NCBI GenBank assembly: GCA_001915545.1
Contig: MNQS01000131.1
Coordinates: 21,145 to 85,144, forward strand
Direction of reading: 5' to 3'
Length of the DNA stretch: 64,000 nt
Source of the DNA: Bacteroides sp. 43_108
GTDB taxonomy: Bacteria > Bacteroidota > Bacteroidia > Bacteroidales > Bacteroidaceae
Shown: in pieces, positions 30,253 through 39,632 of the stretch
How positions within the stretch are numbered: the stretch's first letter is position 1
Layout: each line of letters starts with the position of its first letter
Notes under the pieces: generated by a model
Seen by the model: the letters and a program-made list of their open reading frames with translations, nothing else
What the model was told of the DNA's origin: nothing
Databases searched by the model: none
Program-made: the position numbers and the translations under genes

Positions 30253-30846
30253 ATGATGCCAAAAGCACACACTGAAAAAATAATTATGGGAGTCGACCCC
30301 GGAACCAACGTTATGGGGTACGGACTGCTGAAAATAGACGGCAATAAGGCTGAGATGATGACGATGGGCGTCATTGAGCTCAGCAAATATCCCAGCCAGT
30401 ATATAAGGCTCGGAAGGATATTCGAAAGGATAACAAGCATCATAGACTCATACAAGCCTGACGAACTGGCCATAGAAGCTCCGTTCTTCGGAAAAAACGT
30501 CCAATCGATGCTAAAATTAGGACGGGCACAGGGTGTGGCCATTGCCGCAGCCATAGAACGAGACATACCCATAACGGAATACGAGCCGAGAAAAATAAAA
30601 GTAGCCATAACCGGCAACGGAGCGGCCTCAAAGGAACAGGTTGCAGGAATGCTGCAAAGAATGCTCAAAATTCCTGAATCGGACATGGTGCCGTTCATGG
30701 ATGCAACAGATGCACTCGGTGCGGCATATTGCCACTTCATACAGATGGGTAAACCTACGACCGAACACAGTTTCTCGTCGTGGAAGGATTTCCTGTCTAA
30801 AAATAAGAACAGAATACACGTCAGAGCTGCAGAAAAAGGAGAATAA
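30253..30846 (+). CDS. ruvC: RuvC Holliday junction resolvase
   Basis: Dimeric endonuclease that cuts Holliday junctions made by recombination; 197 residues. The four acidic residues are present: Asp in [13 protein letters not shown], Glu in [11 protein letters not shown], and two Asp residues in [32 protein letters not shown] is the family helix. Two adjacent ATG codons (30253 and 30256) are both possible starts. Helicase partners ruvA and ruvB are not in the window. Confidence 0.94.
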   Translation: MMPKAHTEKIIMGVDPGTNVMGYGLLKIDGNKAEMMTMGVIELSKYPSQYIRLGRIFERITSIIDSYKPDELAIEAPFFGKNVQSMLKLGRAQGVAIAAAIERDIPITEYEPRKIKVAITGNGAASKEQVAGMLQRMLKIPESDMVPFMDATDALGAAYCHFIQMGKPTTEHSFSSWKDFLSKNKNRIHVRAAEKGE

Positions 30847-30924
30847 GGCTGATATACGACCGAAACGACAGGTTGTAAAACAGCTTTTTGACGTCCGCAA
30901 CACACAACAAATCATATTAATAAG

Positions 30925-30932
30925 TAACTTTG
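30925..30932 (+). promoter_or_regulatory. -7 box (TAACTTTG) for DUF4199 gene
   Basis: TAACTTTG is 21 bp before the ATG at 30953. It argues against the longer reading frame that begins upstream inside ruvC. Confidence 0.55.
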
Positions 30933-30952
30933 CAGAAGAAAAACTTTTGATT

Positions 30953-31510
30953 ATGGCAGAATACAACAAGTATACATCTACCAAAGCATACGCAATGGAA
31001 TACGGCACATTTCTTGGAATAGGCTGGATAATTGTGTTTGCACTCTACATCTGCGGTCTCCGCACACTCAATGGCCTTCCCCTTGTTCTGGGAATGCTGA
31101 CACTGGTTTCACTTCCCGCAGCTTCCATATATCTGGCATTGAGATTCAAGAAACAGGACGCCTGCGAAGAAGGCATATCACTGAGACGTGCCATATTTTT
31201 TTCTCTGATGATGCACCTTTACGCTTCATTGCTCACCAGCGTTGCGGCATTGCTGTATTTTCAGATAATGGACAACGGTGCCGTAATAAACAGCATGTAC
31301 AACGTCATAAACTCTCCATACGCTGTAAGCGTTTACAAACAGGCCGGAATGGAAGACGTACTGGAAATGGGCAGAAGCAACCTCGACGCACTCTCGCAGC
31401 TCTCGCCTCTGGAAATAGCATTTGCGCTGTTCAACCAGAATATAATGGTAAGCATAATCTTGTCGATATTGACAGGATTCGTTGCTGCTAACAAAAAATA
31501 TACGAAATAA
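30953..31510 (+). CDS. DUF4199 integral membrane protein
   Basis: Inner-membrane protein of 185 residues with about four helices (GTFLGIGWIIVFALYICG; PLVLGMLTLVSLPAASIYLAL; RAIFFSLMMHLYASLLTSVA; IMVSIILSILTGFVA), matching the DUF4199 layout. The frame is open upstream to 30641, but that extension overlaps ruvC in another frame and lies before the promoter box, so 30953 is chosen. It precedes a membrane-anchored GT2 transferase by 52 bp, a pairing often seen in Bacteroidales. Function unknown. Confidence 0.82.
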   Translation: MAEYNKYTSTKAYAMEYGTFLGIGWIIVFALYICGLRTLNGLPLVLGMLTLVSLPAASIYLALRFKKQDACEEGISLRRAIFFSLMMHLYASLLTSVAALLYFQIMDNGAVINSMYNVINSPYAVSVYKQAGMEDVLEMGRSNLDALSQLSPLEIAFALFNQNIMVSIILSILTGFVAANKKYTK

Positions 31511-31562
31511 CAATTAACTGCAGATCAAAACAAACAAGTATATATATTACACATTATAAGAT

Positions 31563-32513
31563 ATGGATATTTCAGTTGTTATACCTCTTTACAACGAAGC
31601 AGAATCGCTCCCCGAACTCCATGCTTGGATAAAGCGCGTAATGAAAGAACACAATTTCAGCCATGAAATAATATTCGTAAACGATGGTTCTACAGATGGT
31701 TCGTGGGATGTAATAAAGAAATTGAGTTCGCAGGATCCAACAGTCAAGGGAATCAAGTTCAGACGCAACTACGGAAAATCACCAGCCCTGTTCTGCGGTT
31801 TCGAAAAAGCTGAAGGCGACGTTGTAATAACAATGGACGCCGATCTTCAGGACAGTCCAGACGAAATACCAGAACTCTACAGAATGATTAAAGAGGACGG
31901 ATATGATCTTGTCAGCGGCTACAAACAGAAACGATATGACCCGCTGTCAAAGACAATTCCTACTAAACTCTTCAATGCCACAGCCAGAAAAGTTTCGGGA
32001 ATACATAACCTGCACGACTTCAACTGCGGTCTGAAAGCCTATAGAAAGGACGTTATCAAGCATATAGAAGTTTACGGTGAAATGCACAGATATATTCCGT
32101 ATCTTGCAAAAAATGCAGGCTTCAACAAAATAGGCGAAAAGGTAGTCCATCATCAGGCACGCAAATACGGAAAGACTAAATTCGGATTGAGCCGCTTTGT
32201 GAACGGATATCTGGACCTCCTGTCGCTGTGGTTCCTCTCCAAATACGGCATCGAACCGATGCACGTGTTCGGACTGCTGGGCACAGTCATGTTCATCATC
32301 GGATTCATAGCAGCCGCATGTGTCGGAGCAATCAAGATCATCGACATGTATGCTGGCAATCCTTACACGCTTGTGACCAACTCACCATACTTCTATTTGT
32401 CGCTGACAATGATGATACTTGGAACCCAGCTTTTCGTAGCAGGCTTCCTCGGTGAGCTCATAAGCAGAAATTCGGCTGAAAGAAACAAATATCAGATTGA
32501 AGAAACATTCTGA
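31563..32513 (+). CDS. GT2 polyprenyl-phosphate glycosyltransferase
   Basis: Membrane-anchored transferase of 316 residues of the dolichol/undecaprenyl-phosphate sugar type. The GT-A domain opens with ISVVIPLYNEAESL, carries FVNDGSTDGSW and the metal-site motif MDADLQDSPDE, then two C-terminal helices (GLLGTVMFIIGFIAAACVG and LTMMILGTQLFVAGFLGEL). Such enzymes load a single sugar onto undecaprenyl phosphate for later periplasmic glycosylation of lipid A, O-antigen or proteins. The sugar cannot be told from sequence. Confidence 0.88.
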   Translation: MDISVVIPLYNEAESLPELHAWIKRVMKEHNFSHEIIFVNDGSTDGSWDVIKKLSSQDPTVKGIKFRRNYGKSPALFCGFEKAEGDVVITMDADLQDSPDEIPELYRMIKEDGYDLVSGYKQKRYDPLSKTIPTKLFNATARKVSGIHNLHDFNCGLKAYRKDVIKHIEVYGEMHRYIPYLAKNAGFNKIGEKVVHHQARKYGKTKFGLSRFVNGYLDLLSLWFLSKYGIEPMHVFGLLGTVMFIIGFIAAACVGAIKIIDMYAGNPYTLVTNSPYFYLSLTMMILGTQLFVAGFLGELISRNSAERNKYQIEETF

Positions 32514-32538
32514 AGTTCAGAAAACTCAGATTAACAGC

Positions 32539-33144
32539 ATGAAAATAAGTAAAAAGAACATATTCCGCATTGCTCCGCTGGTGGTGCTGGTGGCGTCTGC
32601 AGCCTGCTCAAGCAATAACTGTCCGCTCAACAACGTTGTGACCTGCAACTGCTACTTCTATGATTCTGAAGGCACAGCCATCAGCTATAGCGACGAGATT
32701 ACAGTAAAAGCCTTATTGCCTGGTACGCAGACTACATACACTTACAGAAAACCAGGACAACCTACCGTGGTAACAAACACGAGGGTCGACTCTCTTCTGG
32801 AACAGGGATATGTAGAAACTATCGGCACCTCAAGAAAAGATACTGTACTTGTGAACAAGGCCGCCGGCAAATCATATCTGAATCTACCGATGAGTTACTT
32901 CACCCAATGCGATACTATCATGTTCAGCTACGCTGGAATTTCAGGAACTGACACCCTATACATAAGCCACGACAACTATCCTTATGTCGGACTTCCTGAG
33001 TGCGGTTCGTACATGTTCCACACAATCACAAACGTGAGGAACGCCAACAATTCGGGCATAGACCATGTGGAAATAGCAAATCCAAAAGTCGATTATGAAG
33101 GCAAAGAAAACATCAAGATATATTTCTACGGCACTGCTCAGTAG
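32539..33144 (+). CDS. DUF6452-like lipoprotein
   Basis: Exported lipoprotein of 201 residues. The ATG at 32539 begins a signal peptide with lipobox VASAAC; the frame is open to 32497, but that start overlaps the GT2 gene and would bury the signal. Cysteines CPLNNVVTCNC follow the lipidated Cys. The body is beta-rich with no known catalytic motif. It overlaps the next gene by 50 bp in another frame. The pairing with a DUF6048 protein fits the Bacteroidales DUF6452-DUF6048 pair; the DUF number is from memory and moderately certain. Confidence 0.7.
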   Translation: MKISKKNIFRIAPLVVLVASAACSSNNCPLNNVVTCNCYFYDSEGTAISYSDEITVKALLPGTQTTYTYRKPGQPTVVTNTRVDSLLEQGYVETIGTSRKDTVLVNKAAGKSYLNLPMSYFTQCDTIMFSYAGISGTDTLYISHDNYPYVGLPECGSYMFHTITNVRNANNSGIDHVEIANPKVDYEGKENIKIYFYGTAQ

Positions 33145-33997
33145 TCTGATGCTTACATTTGTTTCCAACGCTTATGCACAGGAAACAGCTGTCGATGAGG
33201 AAAAGCCGAAACCCACCAAATATGTGCCGGAAGAAGATGCTAAAACAAAAATAGCTTTCTTTCAAGGATTCACCCTGTCGGCTGATATTCTGGGTATCGG
33301 TCAATATTTTCTGTCCGATTACGGAAGCACAGAAGCAGCACTGAGACTGAATCTCAAAAACACATATTTTCCTATTGCAGAGCTCGGATACGGCATCTGT
33401 GATGCTACAAACTACAACACAAATATACGCTACAAGACGAGTGCACCATTTCTAAGAATTGGAGTAGACATAAATTTCCTAAAAGACAAGCTGCAGGACA
33501 ACAGATTGTATGCGGGAGTAAGATATGGTATCTCTCCTTTCGAATACGATTTGGAAGGACCAGACATGACAGACCCGGTCTGGGGAGGCAGCAGCCCGTT
33601 CAGCTACAAGAACATAAGCTCTACTGCACACTGGGGTGAACTTGTATTCGGTTTTCAGGTAAAAGTATGGGGCAACTTCCACATGGGATGGAGCATAAGA
33701 CTGAAAAAATACTTCAGCATAAGCAACAGCAAAAGTTCACAGCCGTATTACATCCCAGGATTTGGAACCACAACCAGCTCAACGGCATGGGGAGGTACAT
33801 ACAACCTTATTTTTGACCTCAACTGGGGAAAAAAGAAAAAAAACAAGGCTACAGCTCCTCCAACTGTAATCATCACTGAAGACGCAGAAAAAGCAGAAAA
33901 GGATGAAAATGCAGAAGAAACACAAGAAAAGGACGTAGACAAAACCACAGACACAAATAAAGAAAAAGACAACAACGAAACAAACAACAACGACTAA
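33095..33997 (+). CDS. DUF6048-like outer-membrane protein
   Basis: Exported protein of 300 residues. The start at 33095 gives a clean signal peptide (MKAKKTSRYISTALLSSLML to NAYA, then QET), so the 50-bp overlap with the upstream gene is likely real. The mature part alternates aromatic beta strands (YAGVRYGISPFEY, LVFGFQVKVWGNFHMGWSIRLKKYFS, IFDLNWG), as in an outer-membrane barrel, and ends with a Glu/Lys/Asn/Thr-rich tail of about 45 residues that looks disordered. Function unknown; translation is probably coupled to the lipoprotein upstream. Confidence 0.72.
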   Translation: MKAKKTSRYISTALLSSLMLTFVSNAYAQETAVDEEKPKPTKYVPEEDAKTKIAFFQGFTLSADILGIGQYFLSDYGSTEAALRLNLKNTYFPIAELGYGICDATNYNTNIRYKTSAPFLRIGVDINFLKDKLQDNRLYAGVRYGISPFEYDLEGPDMTDPVWGGSSPFSYKNISSTAHWGELVFGFQVKVWGNFHMGWSIRLKKYFSISNSKSSQPYYIPGFGTTTSSTAWGGTYNLIFDLNWGKKKKNKATAPPTVIITEDAEKAEKDENAEETQEKDVDKTTDTNKEKDNNETNNND

Positions 33998-34020
33998 ACT
34001 GTAATATTTATATACCATAT

Positions 34021-34602
34021 ATGGAAGGCAACCTTACGCTCCTTGATCAGATACTCATAGCTTTGGCACTGGCAATGGACTGCTTTACCGTCAGCATTGC
34101 ATCAGGCCTGATACTGAAGAAAATATACATTAAGACGACTGTCATTACAGCTCTCATGTTCGGAATCTTTCAGGCCGCCATGCCGGCAATAGGATGGTCT
34201 GTCACAAAACTGTTCAACAGGTATATTGAGAATTTCGACCACTGGATAGCATTCGGACTGCTGGCTATTATAGGAATAAAAATGATCATAGACAACTTCA
34301 AGGCAGAAGACGAAAAGACATTCAACCCCTGCTCTATATGTATCATCCTGACAATGGCTGTAGCAACAAGCATTGATGCACTGGCAGTAGGAATATCATT
34401 TATGTGCGCAGGACTCAAGACTTGGCACCAACTGATACAACCATTGTTCATCATTGGAATAACATCAGCTATACTGTCAGTAGCCGGAAATATGATAGGT
34501 GTATATATAGGCAGAAAGATTAAACTTCCGGTTGAGATGATAGGAGGAATTATCCTGATAATCATAGGAGTAAAAATACTATCAGAACATCTTGGATGGT
34601 AA
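34021..34602 (+). CDS. mntP: MntP-type manganese efflux pump
   Basis: Inner-membrane Mn(II) exporter of 193 residues with six helices. Family motifs with membrane Asp residues are present: ALALAMDCFTVSIASG near residue 20 and ATSIDALAVGISF near residue 118, the two inverted-repeat halves of MntP. GGIILIIIGVKILSEHLGW is the usual last helix. No yybP-ykoY (Mn) riboswitch was seen in the 23-bp leader. apbE begins 29 bp downstream. Confidence 0.9.
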   Translation: MEGNLTLLDQILIALALAMDCFTVSIASGLILKKIYIKTTVITALMFGIFQAAMPAIGWSVTKLFNRYIENFDHWIAFGLLAIIGIKMIIDNFKAEDEKTFNPCSICIILTMAVATSIDALAVGISFMCAGLKTWHQLIQPLFIIGITSAILSVAGNMIGVYIGRKIKLPVEMIGGIILIIIGVKILSEHLGW

Positions 34603-34631
34603 AAAACAGACAACACAAAAACAAATAGAAT

Positions 34632-35768
34632 ATGGCTAAACAAGATATCAGCAACGAACAAGAGAACAACGGCAGAAAGGTAAACAAGAAATGGTGGCAC
34701 ATACCGTTTCTGCTTTTATTGTGCGCCGGCACCATATATGTAATACGCACAAACAACACTACTGGGAACAGTACATCCGGAATGCACGAAAGTGCAGCTA
34801 TCGGTGAAGCATGGAACGATGCGGATATACAAAAGTGCTCGGGAAGCGTGTTCGGAACAGAATACCATATCACATACCAAAACGGAGGGGACATCCACAA
34901 TGAACTCAAAGAAGTGATGGCCGATGTGGACAACTCGCTTTCACCATTCAATAAGGAATCTGTTATTACAGCTATAAACAACGGGAACAATGTTGAAGCA
35001 GACTCTATGTTCACCGAAGTTTTCGACATGGCGAAAAATGTAGCAGAAGAAACACAAGGTGCATTCGACATTACTGTGGCTCCTCTGGTAAACGCATGGG
35101 GATTCGGATTCAAAAACAAAATTGACGTCAGCAAAGAAAAAATTGACAGCATAAGAAAATACGTGGGATTTGAAAAAGTCCACATGGAAAATGGGAAAGT
35201 CATAAAAGAAGACAAAAATATTATGCTGGACTGCAGTGCCATTGCAAAAGGATATGGAGTCGATGCAGTTGGACGCTATCTCGAAAAGAAAAAGATCAGA
35301 AACTATATGGTCGAAATCGGAGGCGAGATAAGGGTCAAAGGATGCAATCCAGAAGGAAGGCTATGGAAAGTCGGAATAAGCAAACCTATCGACGACTCAC
35401 TGAACGTCAACGGTGAAATTCAGGAAGTTCTGATGGTCAGCGACATCGCAATAGCAACATCTGGCAATTACAGAAATTTCTATATAAAAGACAACAAGAA
35501 ATACGCTCACACAATTGATCCGCGTACAGGATATCCGGTACAGCACAGCATACTGTCATCGACTGTTGTAGCACCAACTTGCGCTCTTGCTGATGCCTAT
35601 GCAACGTCGTTCATGGTGGTAGGACTAGATGAGGCAAAGAAAATTCTTGCCAGACATAAAGAACTGCAGGCATACTTCATCTATACGGACAGCAAAGGCA
35701 AAATGGCGACATGGTGCACAAAGGATCTTGAAGACAACCTGATGAAATATTCTCAAAAGAGGAACTGA
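34632..35768 (+). CDS. apbE: FAD:protein FMN transferase
   Basis: Periplasmic flavin transferase that attaches FMN to Thr residues of targets such as Nqr or Rnf subunits; 378 residues. An N-terminal membrane anchor (KWWHIPFLLLLCAGTIYVI) is followed by the ApbE fold: FGTEYHITY, GAFDITVAPLVNAWGFG, LDCSAIAKGYGVDAV, YMVEIGGEIRVKG and HTIDPRTGYPV. It follows mntP by 29 bp and may share its transcript. A target flavoprotein is not in the window. Confidence 0.93.
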   Translation: MAKQDISNEQENNGRKVNKKWWHIPFLLLLCAGTIYVIRTNNTTGNSTSGMHESAAIGEAWNDADIQKCSGSVFGTEYHITYQNGGDIHNELKEVMADVDNSLSPFNKESVITAINNGNNVEADSMFTEVFDMAKNVAEETQGAFDITVAPLVNAWGFGFKNKIDVSKEKIDSIRKYVGFEKVHMENGKVIKEDKNIMLDCSAIAKGYGVDAVGRYLEKKKIRNYMVEIGGEIRVKGCNPEGRLWKVGISKPIDDSLNVNGEIQEVLMVSDIAIATSGNYRNFYIKDNKKYAHTIDPRTGYPVQHSILSSTVVAPTCALADAYATSFMVVGLDEAKKILARHKELQAYFIYTDSKGKMATWCTKDLEDNLMKYSQKRN

Positions 35769-35879
35769 CGACATGCCACGATCGACCAGTAAAACAAAAC
35801 AAATTTAAAACATTGCCGAACCGTGGCTCCAACACAAAACAAATGCTAAAATTAGAGTACAATTTAACACACAAAATGT

Positions 35880-35887
35880 TATCTTTG
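35880..35887 (+). promoter_or_regulatory. -7 box (TATCTTTG) for Crp/Fnr regulator
   Basis: Exact TAnnTTTG match, 34 bp before the ATG at 35922. Confidence 0.5.
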
Positions 35888-35921
35888 TAACTGTTGTTAA
35901 ACTCAAAAGGATACTGTACCG

Positions 35922-36596
35922 ATGGACCTGACTATGTTTGAAAAAATGCAGCAGCTGCCTCTCTTTCAGGGCATGACAAGATTTGAAATGTCCGAAATAA
36001 TAGAAAGAGTGAAACTGAACTTTTGCCAGAACAAAGCTGGAGAAATTTTTGCAGAACAAGGCGAGAGATGCGACAGACTGATATATGTCCTCAGAGGGAA
36101 ATTCACAGCTGAATATCTGCATGCAGAAGACAAATATTCGATGACAGAGGTTATGGACGGTCCTTCTCTGATTGAACCATACAACATATATGGACTGAAT
36201 CAGGAATACTCGAGGACCTACAAGTTCGTAACAGACGGAAGTACTTTTGTAATTGATAAATTGGCATTCAAAAACTTCCTGATGAATTACGACATCGTAA
36301 AGGCAAACATGCTAAACATTATATGCACAAGATGTCAGAATATTTCTAAGAGATTGTGGCTGTCGAACAACGGCGATATAGAATCGAAGATTCTGAAATT
36401 TCTGAAAATACACTCCTTACAGCCTAATGGGGAGAAGAGATTGAAAATCAAGATGGAAGACCTTGCAAGACTGATGGGAGAATCGAGGATAAACGTATCG
36501 AGAGCACTAAACGCTATGCAAGACCGCGGTATTGCAGAACTCAAGAGGAAGGAAATCATAATCTTTGATATTGAAAAGGCCACAGAAGGTATCTGA
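35922..36596 (+). CDS. Crp/Fnr-family transcription regulator
   Basis: DNA-binding regulator of 224 residues. An N-terminal cyclic-nucleotide-like beta-roll (FCQNKAGEIFAEQGERCDRL, then VLRGKFTAEY) leads through a dimer helix to a winged helix-turn-helix (KMEDLARLMGESRINVSRAL). The cysteines are not arranged as in the N-terminal iron-sulfur cluster of FNR, so oxygen sensing by that route is not supported; the ligand is unknown. The M3 peptidase begins 35 bp downstream on the same strand. Confidence 0.85.
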   Translation: MDLTMFEKMQQLPLFQGMTRFEMSEIIERVKLNFCQNKAGEIFAEQGERCDRLIYVLRGKFTAEYLHAEDKYSMTEVMDGPSLIEPYNIYGLNQEYSRTYKFVTDGSTFVIDKLAFKNFLMNYDIVKANMLNIICTRCQNISKRLWLSNNGDIESKILKFLKIHSLQPNGEKRLKIKMEDLARLMGESRINVSRALNAMQDRGIAELKRKEIIIFDIEKATEGI

Positions 36597-36631
36597 CAAT
36601 TGAAAAAAAAGAAAATAATTAATATAGACTG

Positions 36632-38677
36632 ATGCACACCAATCCATTTCTGAAAGAATCATACGGTACATTGCACAACACTGTACCTTTTGCCGACATT
36701 ACGCTGGAAGATTACGAAACAGCCATAATGGAAGGCATTGAAGAAGAAGACAGGAACATAAAGGCCATAATAGAAAACAACGAGGAGCCGACATTCGAAA
36801 ACACGATAGAGGCTCTTGAGAACAGCGGTCCTATTTTGGAAAGAGCAACAACTGTATTCTTCAACATGCTCAGTGCGGAAACTTCAGACGAAATGGATAC
36901 GCTGGCACAAAAACTTGCTCCTATCCTATCAGAACACTCAAGCAATATCAACCTCAATGAAGATCTGTTCAAACGCGTCAAGCATGTCTATGACTCAAAA
37001 CCTGAACTCAACAGCGAACAGTCGATGCTGTTGCAAAATACATACGACGGATTCGTAAGGAACGGCGCGGAATTGGATTGCGAAGATAAGGACAGATTCA
37101 GAAAGCTCACCAATGAACTGAGTACACTTACACTTAAGTTCTCACAGAACGTTCTGAAGGACACAAACAACTTTTCACTGCACATTACAGAAAAAGATGA
37201 ACTTGAAGGATTGCCTGAGAGCGCATTGGAAGGTGCAAGAGAGGAAGCTAAGGAAAGGAATGTTGATGGTTGGGTATTCACACTGCATGCACCAAGCTAT
37301 GTTCCTTTTATGACTTACTGTGCAGACAGAGAGCTTAGGAAAAAGATGTACATGGCATATAATACGCTGTGTACACACGACAACGAATACAACAATTTCA
37401 ATGTTGTAGGACGAATAGTGAATATCAGACGCGAAATCGCACAACTCCTTGGTTACGGCACATACGCAGACTATAAACTCGTAAAGCGTATGGCACAGAA
37501 TAAGGAAAATGTGTACGACCTCCTGAACCAGCTTATTGACGCATACGAGGATAAAGCCCACAGCGAAGTTGAAGAAATTGAGAAATTGGCACAAGAATCA
37601 GAAGGTGCAGATTTCAAGATTATGCCGTGGGATTTCTCTTACTATTCAAACAAGCTTAAGGAATTGAAGTACAACATCAATTCAGAGACTTTACGTCCAT
37701 ACTTCAGACTTGACAAAGTGCAGGAAGGTGTTTTCGGTTTGGCAAACAGATTGTACGGCATCACATTCTGCGAAAACAATGACATCCAAGTTTACCACAA
37801 GGATGTGAAGGCATACGAGGTCTACGACAATGACGGAACATTCCTTGCAGTACTCTACTGTGACTTCCATCCAAGAAAGACAAAAAAATCCGGAGCTTGG
37901 ATGACAAGCTTCAAGGAACAGTGGATAGAGAAAGACGGTTTTAACAGTCGTCCACACGTTTCCGTAACAATGAACTTCACAAAACCTTCTGCATCAAAAC
38001 CTGCACTGCTTACCTTAAGTGAGGTTGAAACATTCTTGCATGAATTCGGACATGCGTTGCATGGAATGTTTGCCAATACAACATACAGAAGTCTAAGCGG
38101 AACGAATGTTTATTGGGATTTTGTGGAACTGCCATCGCAGATAATGGAGAACTTCTGCACAGAACAGGAATTTCTGGACACATTCGCTTCACACTACGAA
38201 AGCGGTGAGTTGATTCCGTCTGAACTTACAGAAAAAATTAGAGAAAGCAAAAACTTCAATACAGGATACGCATGCCTGCGCCAGATAAGCTTCGGCATAT
38301 TGGATATGGCATACTATACAATGAAACAGCCTTTTGCAGATGATGTAAGAAGCTTTGAAAAGAATGCATGGAAACGTACTCAGGTTCTTCCTGATATTCC
38401 TGAGACTTGCATGTCAACTCAATTCTCCCACATTATGTCAGGCGGTTACTCTGCCGGATACTACAGTTACAAATGGGCAGAAGTCCTTGATGCTGATGCA
38501 TTCTCACTCTTTAAGAAAAATGGAATCTTCGACAAGAAGACAGCAGAAAGCTTCAGAAAGAATATTCTGTCAAAAGGTGGCACCGAACATCCTATGACAT
38601 TGTACAAGAGATTCAGAGGCAAAGCTCCTTCTATCGAAGCTTTACTAGAAAGAAACGGTATAGAAACAAAGCATTGA
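36632..38677 (+). CDS. M3-family zinc peptidase (peptidyl-dipeptidase Dcp type)
   Basis: Zinc metallopeptidase that trims oligopeptides; 681 residues, full length. The zinc motif is VETFLHEFGHALHGMF near residue 471, and the downstream Glu ligand is expected in WDFVELPSQIMENF. MSGGYSAGYYSYKWAEVLDADAF is the family C-terminal signature. No signal peptide is seen (MHTNPFLKES), so it is probably cytoplasmic. It begins a run of same-strand genes through to the folate enzyme at 41901. Confidence 0.94.
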   Translation: MHTNPFLKESYGTLHNTVPFADITLEDYETAIMEGIEEEDRNIKAIIENNEEPTFENTIEALENSGPILERATTVFFNMLSAETSDEMDTLAQKLAPILSEHSSNINLNEDLFKRVKHVYDSKPELNSEQSMLLQNTYDGFVRNGAELDCEDKDRFRKLTNELSTLTLKFSQNVLKDTNNFSLHITEKDELEGLPESALEGAREEAKERNVDGWVFTLHAPSYVPFMTYCADRELRKKMYMAYNTLCTHDNEYNNFNVVGRIVNIRREIAQLLGYGTYADYKLVKRMAQNKENVYDLLNQLIDAYEDKAHSEVEEIEKLAQESEGADFKIMPWDFSYYSNKLKELKYNINSETLRPYFRLDKVQEGVFGLANRLYGITFCENNDIQVYHKDVKAYEVYDNDGTFLAVLYCDFHPRKTKKSGAWMTSFKEQWIEKDGFNSRPHVSVTMNFTKPSASKPALLTLSEVETFLHEFGHALHGMFANTTYRSLSGTNVYWDFVELPSQIMENFCTEQEFLDTFASHYESGELIPSELTEKIRESKNFNTGYACLRQISFGILDMAYYTMKQPFADDVRSFEKNAWKRTQVLPDIPETCMSTQFSHIMSGGYSAGYYSYKWAEVLDADAFSLFKKNGIFDKKTAESFRKNILSKGGTEHPMTLYKRFRGKAPSIEALLERNGIETKH

Positions 38678-38699
38678 GCAATTATTCAAATAGAACAAT

Positions 38700-39152
38700 A
38701 TGAAAAGATTACTCCAAACAGCTCTGATTATGGCGTTTGCCGTAATTCTTACTGCAGGTTGCAGTAAGGAAGATGACATAGATGAAATATTCATTGGCAA
38801 TACATGGTATGTCAGATCTGCAATGCTTAATGGAACATCACTCAGCCAAAAGGAAATGAACAGCTTGTATGATTCTGATGACAGCTACTGGATATATTTC
38901 GATCAGACAACATTTTCGGGTAAAATGGATGCTCCAAGCAGTTATAGCGGAACATGGAGCGTAGATGCAAAAAATGGAGATATATCTTTCCACATAACAT
39001 CAGAAGTCAACATGAATGCAAATACCACAAGCCGTACAATATATACCATAATCAAAAACGCCAGCTATTACAAAGGCGACTCGAACGTTTTGCGTATATA
39101 TATGGATAAAGACAGCTATGTGAGTTTCGCAAGAAGCAAGAAAGGGTTATAA
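38700..39152 (+). CDS. Small lipocalin-like lipoprotein (possibly DUF4847)
   Basis: Exported lipoprotein of 150 residues: the signal ends in lipobox ILTAGC followed by SKEDD. The remainder is a single beta-rich domain starting GNTWYVRSAMLNG, as in lipocalin-like lipoproteins of Bacteroidales, with IYFDQTTFSG and GTWSVDAKNGDISF. I recall this family as DUF4847 but cannot confirm it. It lies 22 bp after the M3 peptidase and 27 bp before dCMP deaminase, so it is probably in the same transcript. Function unknown. Confidence 0.65.
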   Translation: MKRLLQTALIMAFAVILTAGCSKEDDIDEIFIGNTWYVRSAMLNGTSLSQKEMNSLYDSDDSYWIYFDQTTFSGKMDAPSSYSGTWSVDAKNGDISFHITSEVNMNANTTSRTIYTIIKNASYYKGDSNVLRIYMDKDSYVSFARSKKGL

Positions 39153-39179
39153 ATAAAAACAAAGACCATAGGGATTGAT

Positions 39180-39611
39180 ATGACAACAGAAAACAAACAG
39201 CATATTCTGGATAAAAGATACCTGAGAATGGCAAAAATATGGGCAGAAAACTCATACTGCCAGAGAAGAAAAGTCGGTGCTCTTGTAGTTAAGGATCAGA
39301 TGATTATATCCGATGGATACAACGGAACGCCATCCGGATTTGAAAATGTGTGTGAAGATGAAAACAATGTCACAAAACCTTATGTACTTCATGCAGAGGC
39401 TAATGCAATAACTAAAATTGCACGCTCAGGAAATTCCAGCGAGGGAGCAACAATGTATATAACAGCTTCACCATGCATAGAATGTGCAAAACTGATTATA
39501 CAGGCCGGAATAAAAAGAGTCATCTACTCAGAGAAGTACAGAATTGAAGACGGAATTTCATTGATGAAAAAGGCAGGAATTGAAGTTGTATACATTGATC
39601 TTAATGAATAG
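39180..39611 (+). CDS. Deoxycytidylate (dCMP) deaminase
   Basis: Zinc enzyme converting dCMP to dUMP for thymidylate synthesis; 143 residues. The catalytic motif HAEANAITK supplies the His ligand and the proton-shuttling Glu, and SPCIECAKLI supplies the two Cys ligands. KVGALVVKDQMIISDGYNGTPSGFEN is typical of the dCMP rather than the cytidine subfamily. It begins 27 bp after the small lipoprotein and precedes the S41 protease by 21 bp. Confidence 0.93.
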   Translation: MTTENKQHILDKRYLRMAKIWAENSYCQRRKVGALVVKDQMIISDGYNGTPSGFENVCEDENNVTKPYVLHAEANAITKIARSGNSSEGATMYITASPCIECAKLIIQAGIKRVIYSEKYRIEDGISLMKKAGIEVVYIDLNE

Positions 39612-39632
39612 CTACATTAAAATATACATATT

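Noticed and set aside
30641..30952. N-terminal extension of the DUF4199 protein
   Set aside because: It overlaps ruvC in another frame, has no membrane-protein character, and lies upstream of the TAACTTTG promoter box.
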